Assembly (NCBI GenBank): GCA_030704615.1
Contig: CM060732.1
Location: 46,915,053 to 46,979,052 of the forward strand
Length of the DNA: 64,000 nt
Direction of reading: 5' to 3'
Source of the DNA: Takakia lepidozioides
Taxonomy: Eukaryota > Streptophyta > Takakiopsida > Takakiales > Takakiaceae
The number at the start of each line of letters is the position of its first letter. Within the stretch, counting starts at the first letter, position 1. Under the pieces are notes generated by a model. The model made no database searches and was not told where the DNA came from. It saw nothing but the letters and a program-made list of their open reading frames with translations. The position numbers and the translations under genes were made by a program. Positions 12,823-30,130 of the stretch are shown here, one piece after another.

Positions 12823-15800
12823 CTATAGTGTGATTGTCAAAATCTCACAGTTCTTCATCCGCCGACGCATGCTTGTGAGCTCCTGTCATGACAGGTCAAC
12901 AAACCAGTCAAGTTAGCTCATATCAGGAGGTCTTCTACTAGTTCAATTGTTGCATCCCTTGCCATGTATTGTATGTATCATAATTCCAGTTTTCACTCTC
13001 AGGTTCTCACAATACTCTTGGAAACTATCATCTGGTAATTCAGGGCCTGCTCTGGTAAGCTGAAGCAAGTTATGATCATCTAAAGCCATGGAAACTGAGC
13101 CTCAATATAGACAGTAGCTGAAACGAGTATGGACAGACGAGCTGTGTACTTTGAAGAAGGTTGAATGGCCAATGACTGTGATAACATTCTCTGGTCTAGC
13201 TTGCAGAAATCGCCTGAATTTGCCCACTCGCTTCCGCAGATCTTCTGCATGCCAGGTGCCATTAGTAAGCCTATGTCTCTTCCCTTTCTCTCCAAGTCAC
13301 GACCAAAGAAATAATGACTGCTTAGGTACCAAAAAGGCTGAGAAGACATGTCCCTTTAGTAACCAGTGGAAGAGACGAAAAGAGAGACAAGAAGCATCTA
13401 CCCATGGGTTCTGTACTTTGAAAGACTGCTTTCAATGCATCATTGGGCGCCTTTGGTGCAGAGAACCACCAGATCTCTGGCAGCATATCAAACGACAGCC
13501 ATGGGAACTCTGCTGCTAGCAGCTGCAAAATTTGCAATTAGCCCACCCTAGTATCACATTGAATATGTCAAGGGCTTCATCTTCGAAAGAGATGTACAAG
13601 TGATGGCTAAAGAAATGAATCTTTTGTACAGTAAATGGAGAAACACATCTAGTGGCAGTCAAGCAGTTGCATGCAACTGGAGACTAGAACAGTCTGCGAT
13701 GAATATGTAGTACCTTGCAGGGTCGGCCAACGTCTCCACTGCAAGAAACGTGTTCTGTGTGAAGGGCAGTTACCTCTACACGTTCTTTTCCCATCTGCAA
13801 CATGCATTTCAAGCATCAGTATTTCTCTGCATATATCACTTCAATAAAACAGGTCTTACTCCTCGTGGTCATTGCCACTGATTGTGATAGATACTGAGAA
13901 CATCTTGGATTTTGCTTCATGTAATACTCACGGTAGTCTGCTAGTACTGTGAGTGTACATGAGCATGCCCAGGACCATGAGTCTGTCAGCTGATATGCCC
14001 TCAAGATGGATTATTGACCAGCACACAGATGCTACTCCTCACCCTTGCCTGCATACATTGGCTGTAAGGGCATGGTCCCTCCAGGACAGGAACCCTCAAA
14101 GAGTAGACCATCAGATTGCAGCCGACAAAGCTTTACGACGCTAAGCAGGAAATCCTTTGACACTATAGAACAATAGAGCAACTTTCGCACAAAGACAAAA
14201 AAGAATTAATAAAACAGAGAACCATTCAAATGTGGCCCAAAGTCTGAAGGTGTGTCCTGCAGGTAGGATGCAAGGCACCTCAGGTCTTCATGGCTAAAAG
14301 CCTTGGCCAATGTGGGGCAATCTTAAAGACACAAATATCTGCTCTGAAGCTCATAGGAGGCAGTATGGGAAAGAGAGAGAGACATGAAACAAACCTGAGC
14401 AGATGGAAATGCATTCTGAAGTGTTTGCAATGCCCGCGTTAGCGGTGAGGTCAAAATCTAGATCATCACATGGTCATTTTCAGACACAAAGCCAGCTTGC
14501 AATATATATTAGGATGAACCATTTTGAGTGTGAATGCCCAAATGCACTTCCCACACACATTCCAGGCAATACAAACCTACAACTAGACTGCTAAACAAAG
14601 ACAAGGAGAGGAAATCTTCAATTGTGACATTTCAAATGAGTCGGAAGGTGTTCTCAAAGGGTAAAGAGACAGGTACACGGGCTACTTACACAGCTCTTCT
14701 GTGAAAATTACGGCTTTTAGACTTGACTTTTATTGCCTAGACCTGACTGGTATCTGTTTCTCCACTCACCAGCTCAGCCCTAAGGGAACTCATCTTTGTC
14801 GCCAAAGCAGATGCCTGCAATTCAAAGAAAATGTCAAACCGAGCTCCTTCTCTCAACAGACGTGTTTGAAACTCTAAGTGGGGAGACGGCTCATGTTGAA
14901 CACACACAGTTCTGATATTGCAAGGTGCCTTCAGTCTCATTGTAATGTTTGCATGTTACATGTTTGCAAAATGGCACACATCCAAGCTGCCCAACTAACT
15001 TGGCTCCAAGCATCTGTGCTTTTGTTGGTGCTGGGTGGGCGCACTGCGGCCTGGGTGATAAGACAGCACTCTGCAAATGGCATTCAGACAATGTTTACAA
15101 GCCAGAACCTCAATAAACCCTACTTATCAGATAAAACCCCACTAAGTAGGGTTAGATATGCTACCTGCTGGACACCAACAGAGGTCAGACGTAGGTCGAA
15201 TCTCTCCACAGTGCCTGATACCCGTTCCATCACACTTCCCCACAAGGAAGTTTGACCATGCCGTATCAGATGCACTGTCTGCATGCATGGTTGTAAAACT
15301 CTGTCAAGAGAGAGGTGAATTCATGGACCCGTTCCCTGTGAATATTGGCTGTAACATACCCAGGCCCTGTATAGTGCTAATACTATGGGATCTCATTTCC
15401 TCCGCCAAAGTGCACAGCCAACAGAAATGCAGTTGCAGAGTTGACGAATGTTGTTTTGAGTTATGGCTCACATCATGCACAACAAGAGAAGGAAGAGACT
15501 GACCTTGTTAGGGTAGTAGAAGAGGGAAAAGAGCTTCAACTCTGCATGGGTTTCCTTCTTTGCCTGCATTCAAGCCGGTCTAACAGGGACTCATCAAACG
15601 TCACCCCCTGATCTCCATAGCTAAGCAGAATTCTCTCTACAATTCGCCAAGAAGAAATTGCATCATGCGGCCATGCAAAATTCGAAGTTTCTTCAAGTCA
15701 TTGCTGTTTTGCAAATACAGGAATGCAGCCCTGCTTTACCAGATTGAGCTCCCTCAAAATGGTATAAGCACTAGCTACCTTCAACCAAATTCAACCTAAT

Positions 15801-16982
15801 AGCTCCTGCTATAATTCAGCTCCCAATTTGCTTCCCAGTGTTTCAGCCAACTGATGGGGTATTCCATGGTGGTCAGGGCAGCCTGTGATTAAGTATGACA
15901 GGTGTAAACCAAGACAGTCTTCCAAGAATTGCAGAAGCACTTCACGTATGTCCCTGAATGCCACTGGAGACTCCAGCTACACCAATGACACAGAGCGCAA
16001 CCGCCAGTGCACAAAAGCAGAAACCATTGGGTTAAAAAGTTGTCTGCAAATTTTAATATTTCCAGAGTTTACCTTTTCTGCACTGCAGCAAGTGGTGGTG
16101 CCACCTGCATTGCTCAGTGTCACGTTTTTTTCAAACATCTCCTTTGGTGCTCTGATGCTTGAGGTAGCTGGCTCTTCCTGCATGTTGCCTGGTTCGGTGA
16201 AAGTCCTTTCAGTTGACGCAATATCATTGGTTGATGCTTCTTGCAGCAGGTCCACCTTGTTTCTGAGTGAAACACATCAGATCGATGCGAAAAAAATGTA
16301 GAAGTATTCAAACTTTTAGTCATAATACAAAACTTCCTGGATGATTTTTCATGTCATATGCTCGTGGGGCTCAATTGAGTTGGACGATTTTATGGAAAGG
16401 GGCTCCAGGATGTTGTGCTAGATCACATATCTCACAGCTGAAGAGGGTGGCTAAAATTCGAATAACCATAGTGAGAAGACTACCAACAGTGGTGATTTAA
16501 AAAGGACATGAGAGAAGTTGTGAGGGAAATTGTAGTGGTAAGTGTAATTCTTTGCCATGCTGTAGAATACTCTCTTGGTAGGGTGAGAATTCCATACAAA
16601 TCTGCGACAGCACTCTCACAGCCAAGTCCTTCCCATTTGCAGAATTGAGATTCAGTCAAGTCCTCTGGACCACGACATACATTTTATCTCACATGGAGAT
16701 AGGATCAGCCGACACAATAAACCTAACCTGCATAAGTAAAGTTGCTGCTGTTGATGGAGGACTTCACTACCACCTGATGCAAAGCTCAAGCCGGTACCTG
16801 TAATGTGCTTTCGATGTCTCTGACTTCGGGAAGTCCAATGACGATGGAGTTGTCGGTGGAAGAAGACAGACATCCAAATGAGAGTTTAGCGACTCTGAGG
16901 CCAGACGAGCCCCACAACATGGGCACGATACAATGGGCTTTCGTCTCTCCTCTGATGGTGGCCCTGTAGCTCGTCTCTTCAT
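12823..16982 (-). CDS. Histidine-phosphatase (phosphoglycerate-mutase-like) protein with apparent N-terminal RAD18-type zinc finger
   Basis: Supported minus-strand exons: 16798-16982, 16073-16262, 15504-15563, 15165-15278, 14770-14814, 14395-14457, 13714-13794, 13402-13522, 13150-13244, 12823-12882 (TAG stop). Exon 1 has CPCC then SHLDVC, a C-x2-C-x11-H-x3-C zinc finger as in RAD18 and other ubiquitin binders. The later exons form a histidine phosphatase: TVHLIRHGQT (catalytic RHG), ILTSPLTRALQT (second Arg), TEHVSCSGDVGRP (acid), VITVIGHSTFF (second His) and a C-terminal MKNCEIL. Exons from 15563 downward join in phase. One or more exons between 15564 and 16072 could not be resolved, so the join of zinc finger and phosphatase is inferred. 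The substrate is unknown. The N-terminal finger could belong to a separate small gene. Confidence 0.75.
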
Positions 16983-17577
16983 GGCTGCTAATGAGAGAGC
17001 GCAATTGGTGTGGCACTGATCATCTGTTCGGATTCCGGCAAAATCATGCTGCTAGAAATTTGTGTAATCCTTCATCAGAGCTCAGCACCAGAACACGTCC
17101 CAATTCCCAGAGGAAAAATTGCACCCAAACTTCAAAAATCTTGGTGGTACATTATTCTCGAAGGGATTTTTAGGGCTCGGGATGATTTTTTTGGCCTGTC
17201 CAAGTGTACCTTCTTTCACTTTAACGGCGGGAATAGGTCAGCTTCCCAAGTGGGTTTGAACCTTGAACAACGATCGTAGTTCCCTACCCACTTGTATGCG
17301 TGGGAAGCAGATCTGCTTCTTGATTTTCCTTGCTGTATATGCGATACTGTGGATTTGGAGAAGGAATGACAGCATTTGAAATTTAGAGTGGGGGCATGCA
17401 GGGTGCATGTATTCTCGCATATTTCCTGTGCATTGTAAGTGTCGAGGCAGTGTTTGGTTGGAGGTTGTCTTGCTGTGGTGGATGCCTCGTGAATAATTAA
17501 GGCGGGAAGGGGAAAGAGAGTGGTTGTAGGAATTTTTTGTGTGGGTGATTGTTGTGGGAAGTGGAAGGGGAGGAGAC
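16983..17577. promoter_or_regulatory. Divergent promoter region, phosphatase gene (minus) and gamma-tubulin (plus)
   Basis: Only 595 bp separate the two opposite start codons, so both promoters and 5' UTRs must lie here if those starts are right. I see no convincing TATA box; the stretch contains pyrimidine- and purine-rich tracts only. Confidence 0.5.
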
Positions 17578-22714
<5,137 letters not shown>

Positions 22715-24789
22715 GAAATAAATTAAAGTGCTCATCTCATGCAGTTTAATCAAGGTATCTTGTTCCAATACATAAGCGTATAGGTCTTTAAATTCAGGAA
22801 AGCTAACATTTGTCACTCTAGCATTGGCAAGGGGGCTCCAGGCCCAGAGCACCACCTATATTGTTCATTCGTGAGGGTAATGCTGGGGATCTATGTATAC
22901 CGTGCAAACTGCTATATATTTGCTAGATTCGTGGTTGATGTAAAAGCGAGTCAGAGCAATTGAGGTTTGACTGGTCAATGGAATGACATAGTTGGCCAAG
23001 ACAGGTTTCCAGCATATTCATTGTAAGTGGTCACACCTGCAAAACTGTTTGGACTCCTTGGAGAGCCAAAAGACACTGCAAAAAGGTATTTGACACCAAT
23101 GTTGTTGATGTGGAAGGGACAAAGCTTCCTAATGGAGGCCTGTGTCCAGAGCTCAAAGCAAAGTTTGTCATAAACTTCTCAATTTGTTGATACTTCTCTT
23201 TGTGCAAAGTGCGGGCTAAACTTCATAGCATATTTCTGAGAACAAGTTATGTTTCAGCGCCTTCAGTGTCATGATTATACACATTCAGCCTCGTTTCAGT
23301 TTTAGCTTTTGGGAGAAACGAAGGATGCAAGCTCGCGGGAGATCTTGTCAATTACAGTCTCCCCTCCTTCGCCAGCCGCATGTGGGTTTTGTATAGGAGA
23401 AGGCCTGAGTGGAGGGCCTTCCGCCATTTGAGGGCGGTGGCAGCCCGGGGCCAGGTCCCAAAAATGGCAGAAGGCCCCACATGCGGGCCGAAGTCCATGG
23501 AAGAAGTGGTAAGAAAGTACTTTACAGTTGAACAGACAGGAAGTTCTCCAAGACGATCAAATATGGCCTCGGAGGATGTTGTTTGGGTATGGAAAACACA
23601 AAAAATACCTCAAGATCAGACCCAACAGCAGGCACCTACACATCGCAAATGTACTTGGGTCATGACAACCCTCTTCCACAGAAAACAGAGAATTTTCAAA
23701 CACCTCCCCAAGAGGATAAGCAACATGAACAGACCCATGAGAGAGAACCCGACAATCTGACACATGAAAGACATGTTCACTCATTTTGCTTGCTCATGGT
23801 CTTTTTCCAAAGATTTGTCCATCTGCAGGGGATCCACAATTACTTGATTACATATCTAATTATGTGCAATCTAGTGGGCACATGCGTAAGAAATCAGCCA
23901 AGAAGCGATGGTTACAATATCATATACAAGAAGGGGCAGCTGAATATAATGAGGTTTGCTCTTCATCTTCATTTCAGGGAGTCTTTTGCAATGGGTCTGT
24001 TCATGATAGGTCTATTGTAGTGGTTCCACTGGGTGGGTGGTCTGTTCATTTGGGTCTATTGCTACATGTGTTAAATGGTTATGTTCTTGTGGGTCTGTTT
24101 CTCTAGGTCTATTCTAGTGGTGTTACAGAGGTCTGTTGCAGTGGGCCTGTTGCAGTGGGTCTATATGTCTATATGTGGGCAACTTGTGAAGGTTGTCTGA
24201 CCACTGACAGTGAAGGCTACAACGTTACAACCAGAGAAACCAGATTATAGCACAAGCATTATTTCTGTGTAGAGACCAGCTGCCACCTGAACCATGGTTC
24301 ATATATTGCTGAAAGGTTGCAATGTTTTCTTCCTTGCAGACTTACCACCTACTTGAGCACATAACTGACAGAGGAAGAGGAGAGATGGAGGAACATGGAA
24401 TTCAAAGACAGGTACAGGTAAATACAATGACACAGTTGCATATCTGATAGTAAACGTAAATAAGCGTCCCAACATTATTGTGCGATTCAGAAACTATCTT
24501 TTTTACAGGCTGGAGTAATGCGATTACAAATGCCCCCTGTTTGCACTGTAACCAAAGAGGGTCAAATCCTTGTCACACTAAAATGTTCTACTCCTGGCTC
24601 GGTTTTTGAGCAGAAACCCTTCACAAAGTTATAGAGGTACGTCAGCAATACACAAATGAAGGGAACAATCATTCTCTACTTCTGCCTGCAAGTAAGCTTT
24701 GGATTCCATTTTTTATATAGACCATGAACAAACCGGACTATTATACATAAGAACAAGAGAGGGAATACTTATGGTGGCAGCAGATATCA
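22715..24789. other. Interval without recognisable gene
   Basis: This stretch holds the gamma-tubulin 3' flank and sequence I cannot assign. A 126-codon open frame at 23380-23760 (plus) has low-complexity content and no recognised domain. Around 23990-24180 there are loosely repeated gggtctgttgcagtgg-like words. I see no splice-compatible exons of a known family. Confidence 0.5.
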
Positions 24790-27071
24790 CTACTGATAAT
24801 CCACACCCATTACTGAAGCAATCCCCCCAGCAGCCAACTGCAATCCCATCTGGCCCATCACACCAGTGTGGGGACCCCCTACTTTGCTGTACTTCACTTC
24901 AATTCGCAAACGCTCTCCTCCACAATCTTTTAGACTTCACTCCCAGGGTAAGCAGGACACAGTTCCAACCACATAGCCCATCTCATTGTCGTGTCCAGTA
25001 CCAGGGAGGGGAGCAGCGTGGCAAATCACACGCCCATCTTCCCAAACAGAGTATGCCAAAGGATGCCGAAGGACGCAAGTGCGACACTGCGAAGATCACA
25101 TCGCCTAGTGTATCTATACAATCCTGAGAGGAGGGATCAGTGTTGCCACATCCCTCAACAGTGTAGTCGTTATTGTGTGCTGACGTCGATGAACATCTCT
25201 GACAGGGGCTCAACGCACTCATCCCAAGTAACATATTCCCATGTGTACTGCACCATACAGCACTCCCATATTTTGTCAGGAAATGAAAACCTGACTTGTA
25301 TGGCACATACACGTACCTCTCAACTCATCACCTCATCATCAACAAGCTAAACTTGCATTAAGGCAAAACAACATCCACTTCAATGTCTTTATGCCTGCGG
25401 GACAAAAGATGGTACAGCCGAAGTATCCAAGGGCCCACACTTCAAAACTCAGTCAGTACTATCTGCAGCTGATTTCCAATGCTGTCAAAAAAGGGCATGT
25501 TAAGTGAAGTTGCTCACTGAAAACCAAGTGACCACGATAAGGGGTGAAGCAGTTCACCTGTAGGAAGATGGTCATCTCAAGCTCATCACCTTCAAAGCCC
25601 TCCTTCACAGCACAGCGCCTCCCATCTGTGCAGCACTGAAGGCCTCCCAGATAACTTTCTGATAAAGGATCTCCTTTGCGGTCCACAGTCGCATTGTAAA
25701 GATCACACCTACAAGTCCTCCCAAATTAGAACAACCATATAACATGTAGCAAGTACCCAGTACACATTCATAATATGACGTGCTGATCTTTATGCAAGGA
25801 ATGAGATGAGTAGTATATCTCACCCCAAATCCAGAAACTGACTGTGTCATAGCCTCTAATTCGGGTGTAATAATAAACACAATTGGATTGTTCAGGCACC
25901 ACAGACCTCGTGGCAATACACCGATCCACAGATTCTTCTCTATTTCTACCTTCCATTGTTATAGGGTTAACACGGCACATGATTACTTTGATAGTCACTA
26001 CTTCCGAGCTATCTGTGATGTCACAAGCAAATTTGATATCACTCTACAGTATAGTTTGGTAAGCTTGCCCACACTCTTTCTTCCCCGTGCCTTTAATCTC
26101 TCGTCAGTGTTTCACAGCACATTAATAAAACAGACATGTGTATCCACCTGCCACAAGCTAGGGGGCTGGAGGAGCAGTGCTGGAATCGATCTCATGCTTT
26201 TAAATTAAGACGTCAACATCAGCCCTTAAATTTACCACTCAGCTCCCTGCAAAGGATTGTTGTCGGCTACAGCTAAGGGCAATGTCAATGGAAATTATGG
26301 GCTAAGTAAACCTGGTGGGCTGAAGCTTTTCGGAAGGCTTTCAGTATCTGGCGGGGAGGAGGCCCTTACATTCTGTCTTTCTGTGGAGAACTTCCTCAAA
26401 ACAGGTGTAAAAGATTTCAGAGAAGAGTAGAAGAGAACCAACCGACACTCAAAGCACCCCACTTTGTTGAGGGCGCCCCGTGTGTCAAGGCCGTGGACAT
26501 TAACCATCCATATCGGCTCATAACCCTCAGCCAGCTTGGAGCCTTGGAAGGAGCTCCAGTCTCTCTTGCAAAGGGCGCGGGAATTCTTGACTTGGTGCCC
26601 CTGGTCTCCGCACCAGCACCCCAGAACTGCATCACCCCCGGTCTATCTGCGGAGCTTTGACAGGCCAGTGCCAGCAGCTTCCAATGAGGCAGCGTGTGAG
26701 GTGGAGTGGTAGTGTGAAATGAACTTCTTCTCCATAGATTTCACATCGTTGCTCGGGTAGAGAGAACTCATACATGACCCAGTGGTGCAGGTACACATCG
26801 CTCACAGGCACAGACACGCCCTCTCGTCCGCATAGAAGTCCCTAATTCCCAGATGGCCCTTCGGAGCATCCACCACGAAGTATTTGTTCCTCACGTCCCC
26901 AGGACGGAACGTCAATGGAGGAGACAAGAACGATTTCTTCTGCAGCCCACTAGCCTGCAGCGATTTACAAGCACTACCTCCCTCCTGGACAAATATTCCC
27001 CGCGCTGCAGCACCTCCCCCTAGCGCACACAGCAGCGCCACCACCATCCACAGCTTCGCTATGCACTCCAT
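24790..27071 (-). pseudogene. SURNod19-family (stress up-regulated Nod19) pseudogene
   Basis: From ATG at 27071: a signal-peptide-like start (MECIAKLWMVVALLCALGGG), then FLSPPLTFRPGDVRNKYFV, PKGHLGIRDFYADE, VPVSDVYLHHWVMYE, QFWGAGAETRGT, MVNVHGLDTRGALNK, then an exon at about 25556-25705 with SYLGGLQCCTDGRRCAV, later CIDTLGDVIFAVSH, SVWEDGRVICHAAPLPGTG, and HTGVMGQMGLQL near the end. This is the block order of the secreted plant SURNod19 family. The blocks fall in different frames at about 26820, 26640, 26540, 25150, 25070 and 24950, so at least five frameshifts are needed. The neighbouring APC6 and tubulin genes show none, which argues for real decay over poor sequence. Function of the family is poorly known. 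Confidence 0.8.
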
Positions 27072-27091
27072 CACGAAAACCACTGCCGTGT

Positions 27092-27163
27092 GGTCGGGCT
27101 AGGGATTGAACCTAGGACTTCCCCCATTCCGGTGGGGTGCTCTACCACTGAGCTACCCGTCCC
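27092..27163 (-). tRNA. tRNA-like sequence (probably tRNA-derived, anticodon not reliable)
   Basis: The minus strand folds as a cloverleaf: acceptor GGACGGG against CCCGACC (6 of 7 pairs), D stem GCTC/GAGC with loop agtggta, a C-rich/G-rich anticodon stem (4 of 5 pairs), and a perfect T stem CTAGG/CCTAG around ttcaatc. The seven-base anticodon loop reads ccggaat, which lacks the universal U33. It may therefore be a pseudogene or a tRNA-derived head of a repeat. Its 3' half recurs inside the neighbouring copia LTR. Confidence 0.4.
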
Positions 27164-27164
27164 G

Positions 27165-27198
27165 TTCTGTTGTCAAAGTGTTCTGTTGTCAAAGTGTC
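27165..27198. repeat. Short tandem repeat gttctgttgtcaaagt, two units
   Basis: Two adjacent copies of a 16-17-bp word lie directly beside the tRNA-like sequence, in the presumed copia leader. Confidence 0.75.
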
Positions 27199-27281
27199 GT
27201 GCAAGGGCTATAACCTTCACACTCCAACACTCCCATAGCCCTTAATTAAAGCCCACCCATTCTGACCACCGCCCCAACCTT

Positions 27282-27294
27282 GGCTCTAATACCA
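27282..27294 (-). promoter_or_regulatory. copia primer-binding site
   Basis: TGGTATTAGAGCC directly after the LTR end differs by one base from the usual plant copia site TGGTATCAGAGCC, which pairs with initiator tRNA-Met. Confidence 0.75.
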
Positions 27295-27683
27295 TGTTGG
27301 AAAACCACTGGCGTGTGGTCGGGCTAGGGATTGAACCTAGGACCTCCCCCATTATTGGAATCTCACTATCTAGCATAAAGTAGTCAATGCATAATGATCA
27401 AGACAAAGCAAAAGTTATGGAAGCAAACAAAGCCTTTAGTACTTAGAGAGCCCCAATCTTTGCGATGCACTGGTATATCTACCCATCGTCAAAAGAAAAA
27501 ACCATCAAGATACATGCACGCCACCATAGGCAATAGTAGGTCATGATCAGGGGAAAAACGGGGGAAAACCGAAATTCAAAAGTTATAGGCACACTAGTGC
27601 CACGTAGAACTATGTGCTATATTCTAACATCTTGTGAACAAACCCTCATGTAACTATTCTACTGTTTCAATATATCTGTAACA
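27295..27683 (-). repeat. copia LTR, 389 bp
   Basis: On the minus strand it begins TGTTACAG right after the polypurine tract and ends TTCCAACA, followed immediately by the PBS. The last ~53 bp of the LTR (forward 27301-27354) are almost identical to forward 27077-27129 beside the SURNod19 start, including half of the tRNA-like sequence. Confidence 0.7.
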
Positions 27684-27751
27684 CTCCCACTTAGTATAAT
27701 AGTTCATGACTTCTGTAGACAATCACCAACTGTCACCTCCCACTTCATGTA

Positions 27752-29216
27752 CTATTCGCTGTCTGGAGGAATCAAACGCAGGAGCTGGCGGAATCGCAGA
27801 AACTTATCATATGCAAGTGACTTCGTAAAGATGTCAGCAACTTGATCACGAGTACCAATGTAGGTCAAGAGAATGTATCCGCGCTGATGAAACTCCCGAA
27901 GCAAGTGATATTGAATATCAATATGCTTGGTACGGCGATGATACTCTGGATTGATGACCAACCGAATCGCGCTTTGATTATCACTATAAAGAATCGTGGG
28001 CGTAGTCTGTGCATGCCCAATATCTGCAAGAAGCCGTCTAACCCAAACAATTTCCTTAGTAGCAAGACATGCCGCTATGTACTTTGACTCCGTCGTAGAT
28101 GTTGTTGTACAAGTCTGTTTACGGCTAATCCATATGACTGGACCATTGTTGAGGTATAGAACACAGCCACTTCGAGACTACGATCCTATAAGTCCCCAAC
28201 AAAATCTGCATCAGCAAAAGCCTTCAGAGTATTCTGTTCATCACCTCCTGAGTATTCAAGACTATAATGTGCAGTACCGCGAAGATATCGCAAAATGCGC
28301 TTGATGGCTGTGCAATGAATCTGTCTTGGATTCTGAGAGAACTTCGATGCCATACTAACAGCATATGATAGGTCAGGTCTGAACCCTATCATGGCAAACA
28401 TAACACTTCCCAAAATCTCTTGATAAGGAAAGTCTGGGTCTGGAAAATCTTCGTGTGTACCCAGGGGTGTACAAAGCTGTACATTAGGATCTGAGGGTGT
28501 CAAAACGGGATTGCAATTATCAAAACCAAACTTCTTCATAATGAAGAAAATGTAGCGAGTTTGGTCAATCCACAAAATTCGTAAAGCTCTGTTTTGGGAG
28601 ATCCACAAGCCAACGTAGCAATCAGCTGGTCCAACTGTCACCTCGAACACTTTCTTCAGATGATCAATAACACCATGAAGCTTAGGGTATCAGTACATCC
28701 TCCCAAACCATCATCTACATAAATGGCAAGTATCATCTGTGAAGGAGAAGCATTGTAGTAGATACAAGGATCAGCTGTGCTGGCTGTCAAATTGAATTGT
28801 GCAAGGAACTCATGAAATTTGACATTCCACATGCGTGAAGCTTGGCGCAATCCATATATGCTCTTCAGGAGTTTGCAGACGTGTGCTTCTTGCCCTGGGA
28901 CGATAAAACCCTTAGGTTGCACCATATAAATTTCTTCATCCAAGTTACCATGGAGAAAAGTTGTCTTAATATCAAATTGAAGTAGTTCCATGTCCTGAGC
29001 TGTAGCTATGGCCAAGAATGTCCTGATAGACTCAAATTTCACAACTGGCGCATACGTCTCTTGATAATCAACGGCATATTCCTGTGTAAATCCTTTTGCG
29101 ACTAATCTGGCCTTAAATCGCTGGATGCCACCATCTGTGTGCCTCACTTTCTGATTGCTGGGTTGCATTCTTCGACCGCCAACCTTTGACAGGAAAGTGT
29201 GCTCCATCTTCCTCAT
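27752..29216 (-). pseudogene. copia reverse transcriptase / RNase H, frameshifted
   Basis: Minus-strand blocks: RFKARLVAKGFTQ, VDYQETYAPVVKFESIR, QFDIKTTFLHGNLDEEIYM, LLKSIYGLRQASRMW and AIYVDDGL (the YVDD catalytic box) at 29216-28656. After a frameshift come the connection and RNase H parts, including LGSVMFAMIGFRPDLSYAV, RILRYLRGTAHYSLEY and FADADFVGDL at 28650-28186. A last frame at 27961-27752 has HIDIQYHLLREF and DQVADIFTKSL, the RNase H C-terminus. At least two frameshifts make it non-functional. Gag, protease and integrase are absent. Confidence 0.9.
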
Positions 29217-29968
29217 CTTCTACTGGTTCCCTTGATGCTTTACCTCGTATGTCTTCCTCCTCATGTTTTAGCAGCAGCTCCCATGCTTGAATTGCTACTT
29301 TTCCTCATAGTTGATCTTGTGCTTTCTTTTTTCTCTGTAGCTTTATCAACTGTTTTGTCTTGGCAGCTCCATTGCCATGAGTGTCTTGTCTCACTGCATC
29401 TCCCTTGGCTGCCCACCATCCGTGGAGTCTTTCTTGCACTATTCTGACCCTCGTTGGCATGCACTTTGCTGCGATGCCCCACATGTATTTGCTGCTCCAT
29501 TTAATCATCAACATAGTGCTCCAGAGCCAGTTCCTCATTGTTGACGAGTTGACCTTCTCAGCCCTTGGACCCCATTCTCCCTTCTCCCATGTTGCATCGT
29601 CTTTCTGCTTCATCATTTGCTTTACTTGCACGATGTTGCTTCTTCCCTACAACTCATCATGTGTTGTGGCTATTTCCCATGTTGCACTCACTCCCATCAC
29701 ACGTTGTGCAGTTGATAAGAATGAGATGAGTTGATGCAGGATAGGGGGAGGGCTTGCTGGTATATGTTGTCCGATAGGCCCCACGCACAGAGTCAAAGCT
29801 GGAAGTCAGCCTTGCAAGGACCCAAGTGAGAGAAGTCTGGTGGGGGTAGCATCTTGGGGGATGGCAGTTTATGGCAATGTGTGTCTAGGGCAATATATGT
29901 CATAGCAGCAGGTGATATGCTGCCAATTTTGAGAATAGAGACAACCTGCAAGCTGTAGATTTGTATCA
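29217..29968. other. Unassigned interval
   Basis: Open frames on both strands lack recognisable motifs. The stretch is T/C-rich on the plus strand and could be degenerate repeat DNA. No splice-compatible exon of a known family was found. Confidence 0.5.
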
Positions 29969-29989
29969 GTGGTTTCTTCTGACACATAT

Positions 29990-30130
29990 TGCTCCCAGTT
30001 TGCCACAACCAGTTTTGTTTGCGTTTGTAGTGCATGTGCGAGCCTGCTGGGGAAGGGCAAAGAGGTCCATGGTTGCATCGTCAAAGCTGGAATTGTGGCA
30101 GATGTCATTCTGAACAATACCCTTGTGGAC
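29990..30130 (+). pseudogene. PPR-protein fragment
   Basis: The plus-strand frame contains CVCSACASLLGKGKEVHGCI followed by VKAGIVADVILNNTLVD, the typical helix pair of a plant PPR motif of the long (PLS) class. Only about one and a half repeats are present, and the frame soon closes. It is a fragment; nearby OSB-like sequence suggests this area once held pieces of organelle-targeted genes. Confidence 0.6.

Larger units (their letters stand above)
27282..29216 (-). mobile_element. Ty1/copia retrotransposon remnant
   Basis: On the minus strand: 5'-truncated pol (29216 to 27752), a short AT-rich stretch, a polypurine tract (AAGTGGGAG, 27684-27692), one LTR (27295-27683), and then a primer-binding site (27282-27294). 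Pol followed by LTR followed by a PBS means the LTR is shared by two tandem element bodies, or is chimeric. The upstream end of pol is lost. Confidence 0.8.

Noticed and set aside
15564-15980. Open stretches (LESPVAFRDIREVLLQFLED; NDLKKLRILHGRMMQFLL) as phosphatase-gene exons
   Set aside because: They look partly coding, but no set of splice sites joins them in phase with the exon at 15504-15563, so they are not listed as exons.
23380-23760. 126-codon plus-strand ORF as a gene
   Set aside because: Low-complexity content, no recognised domain and no flanking exons.
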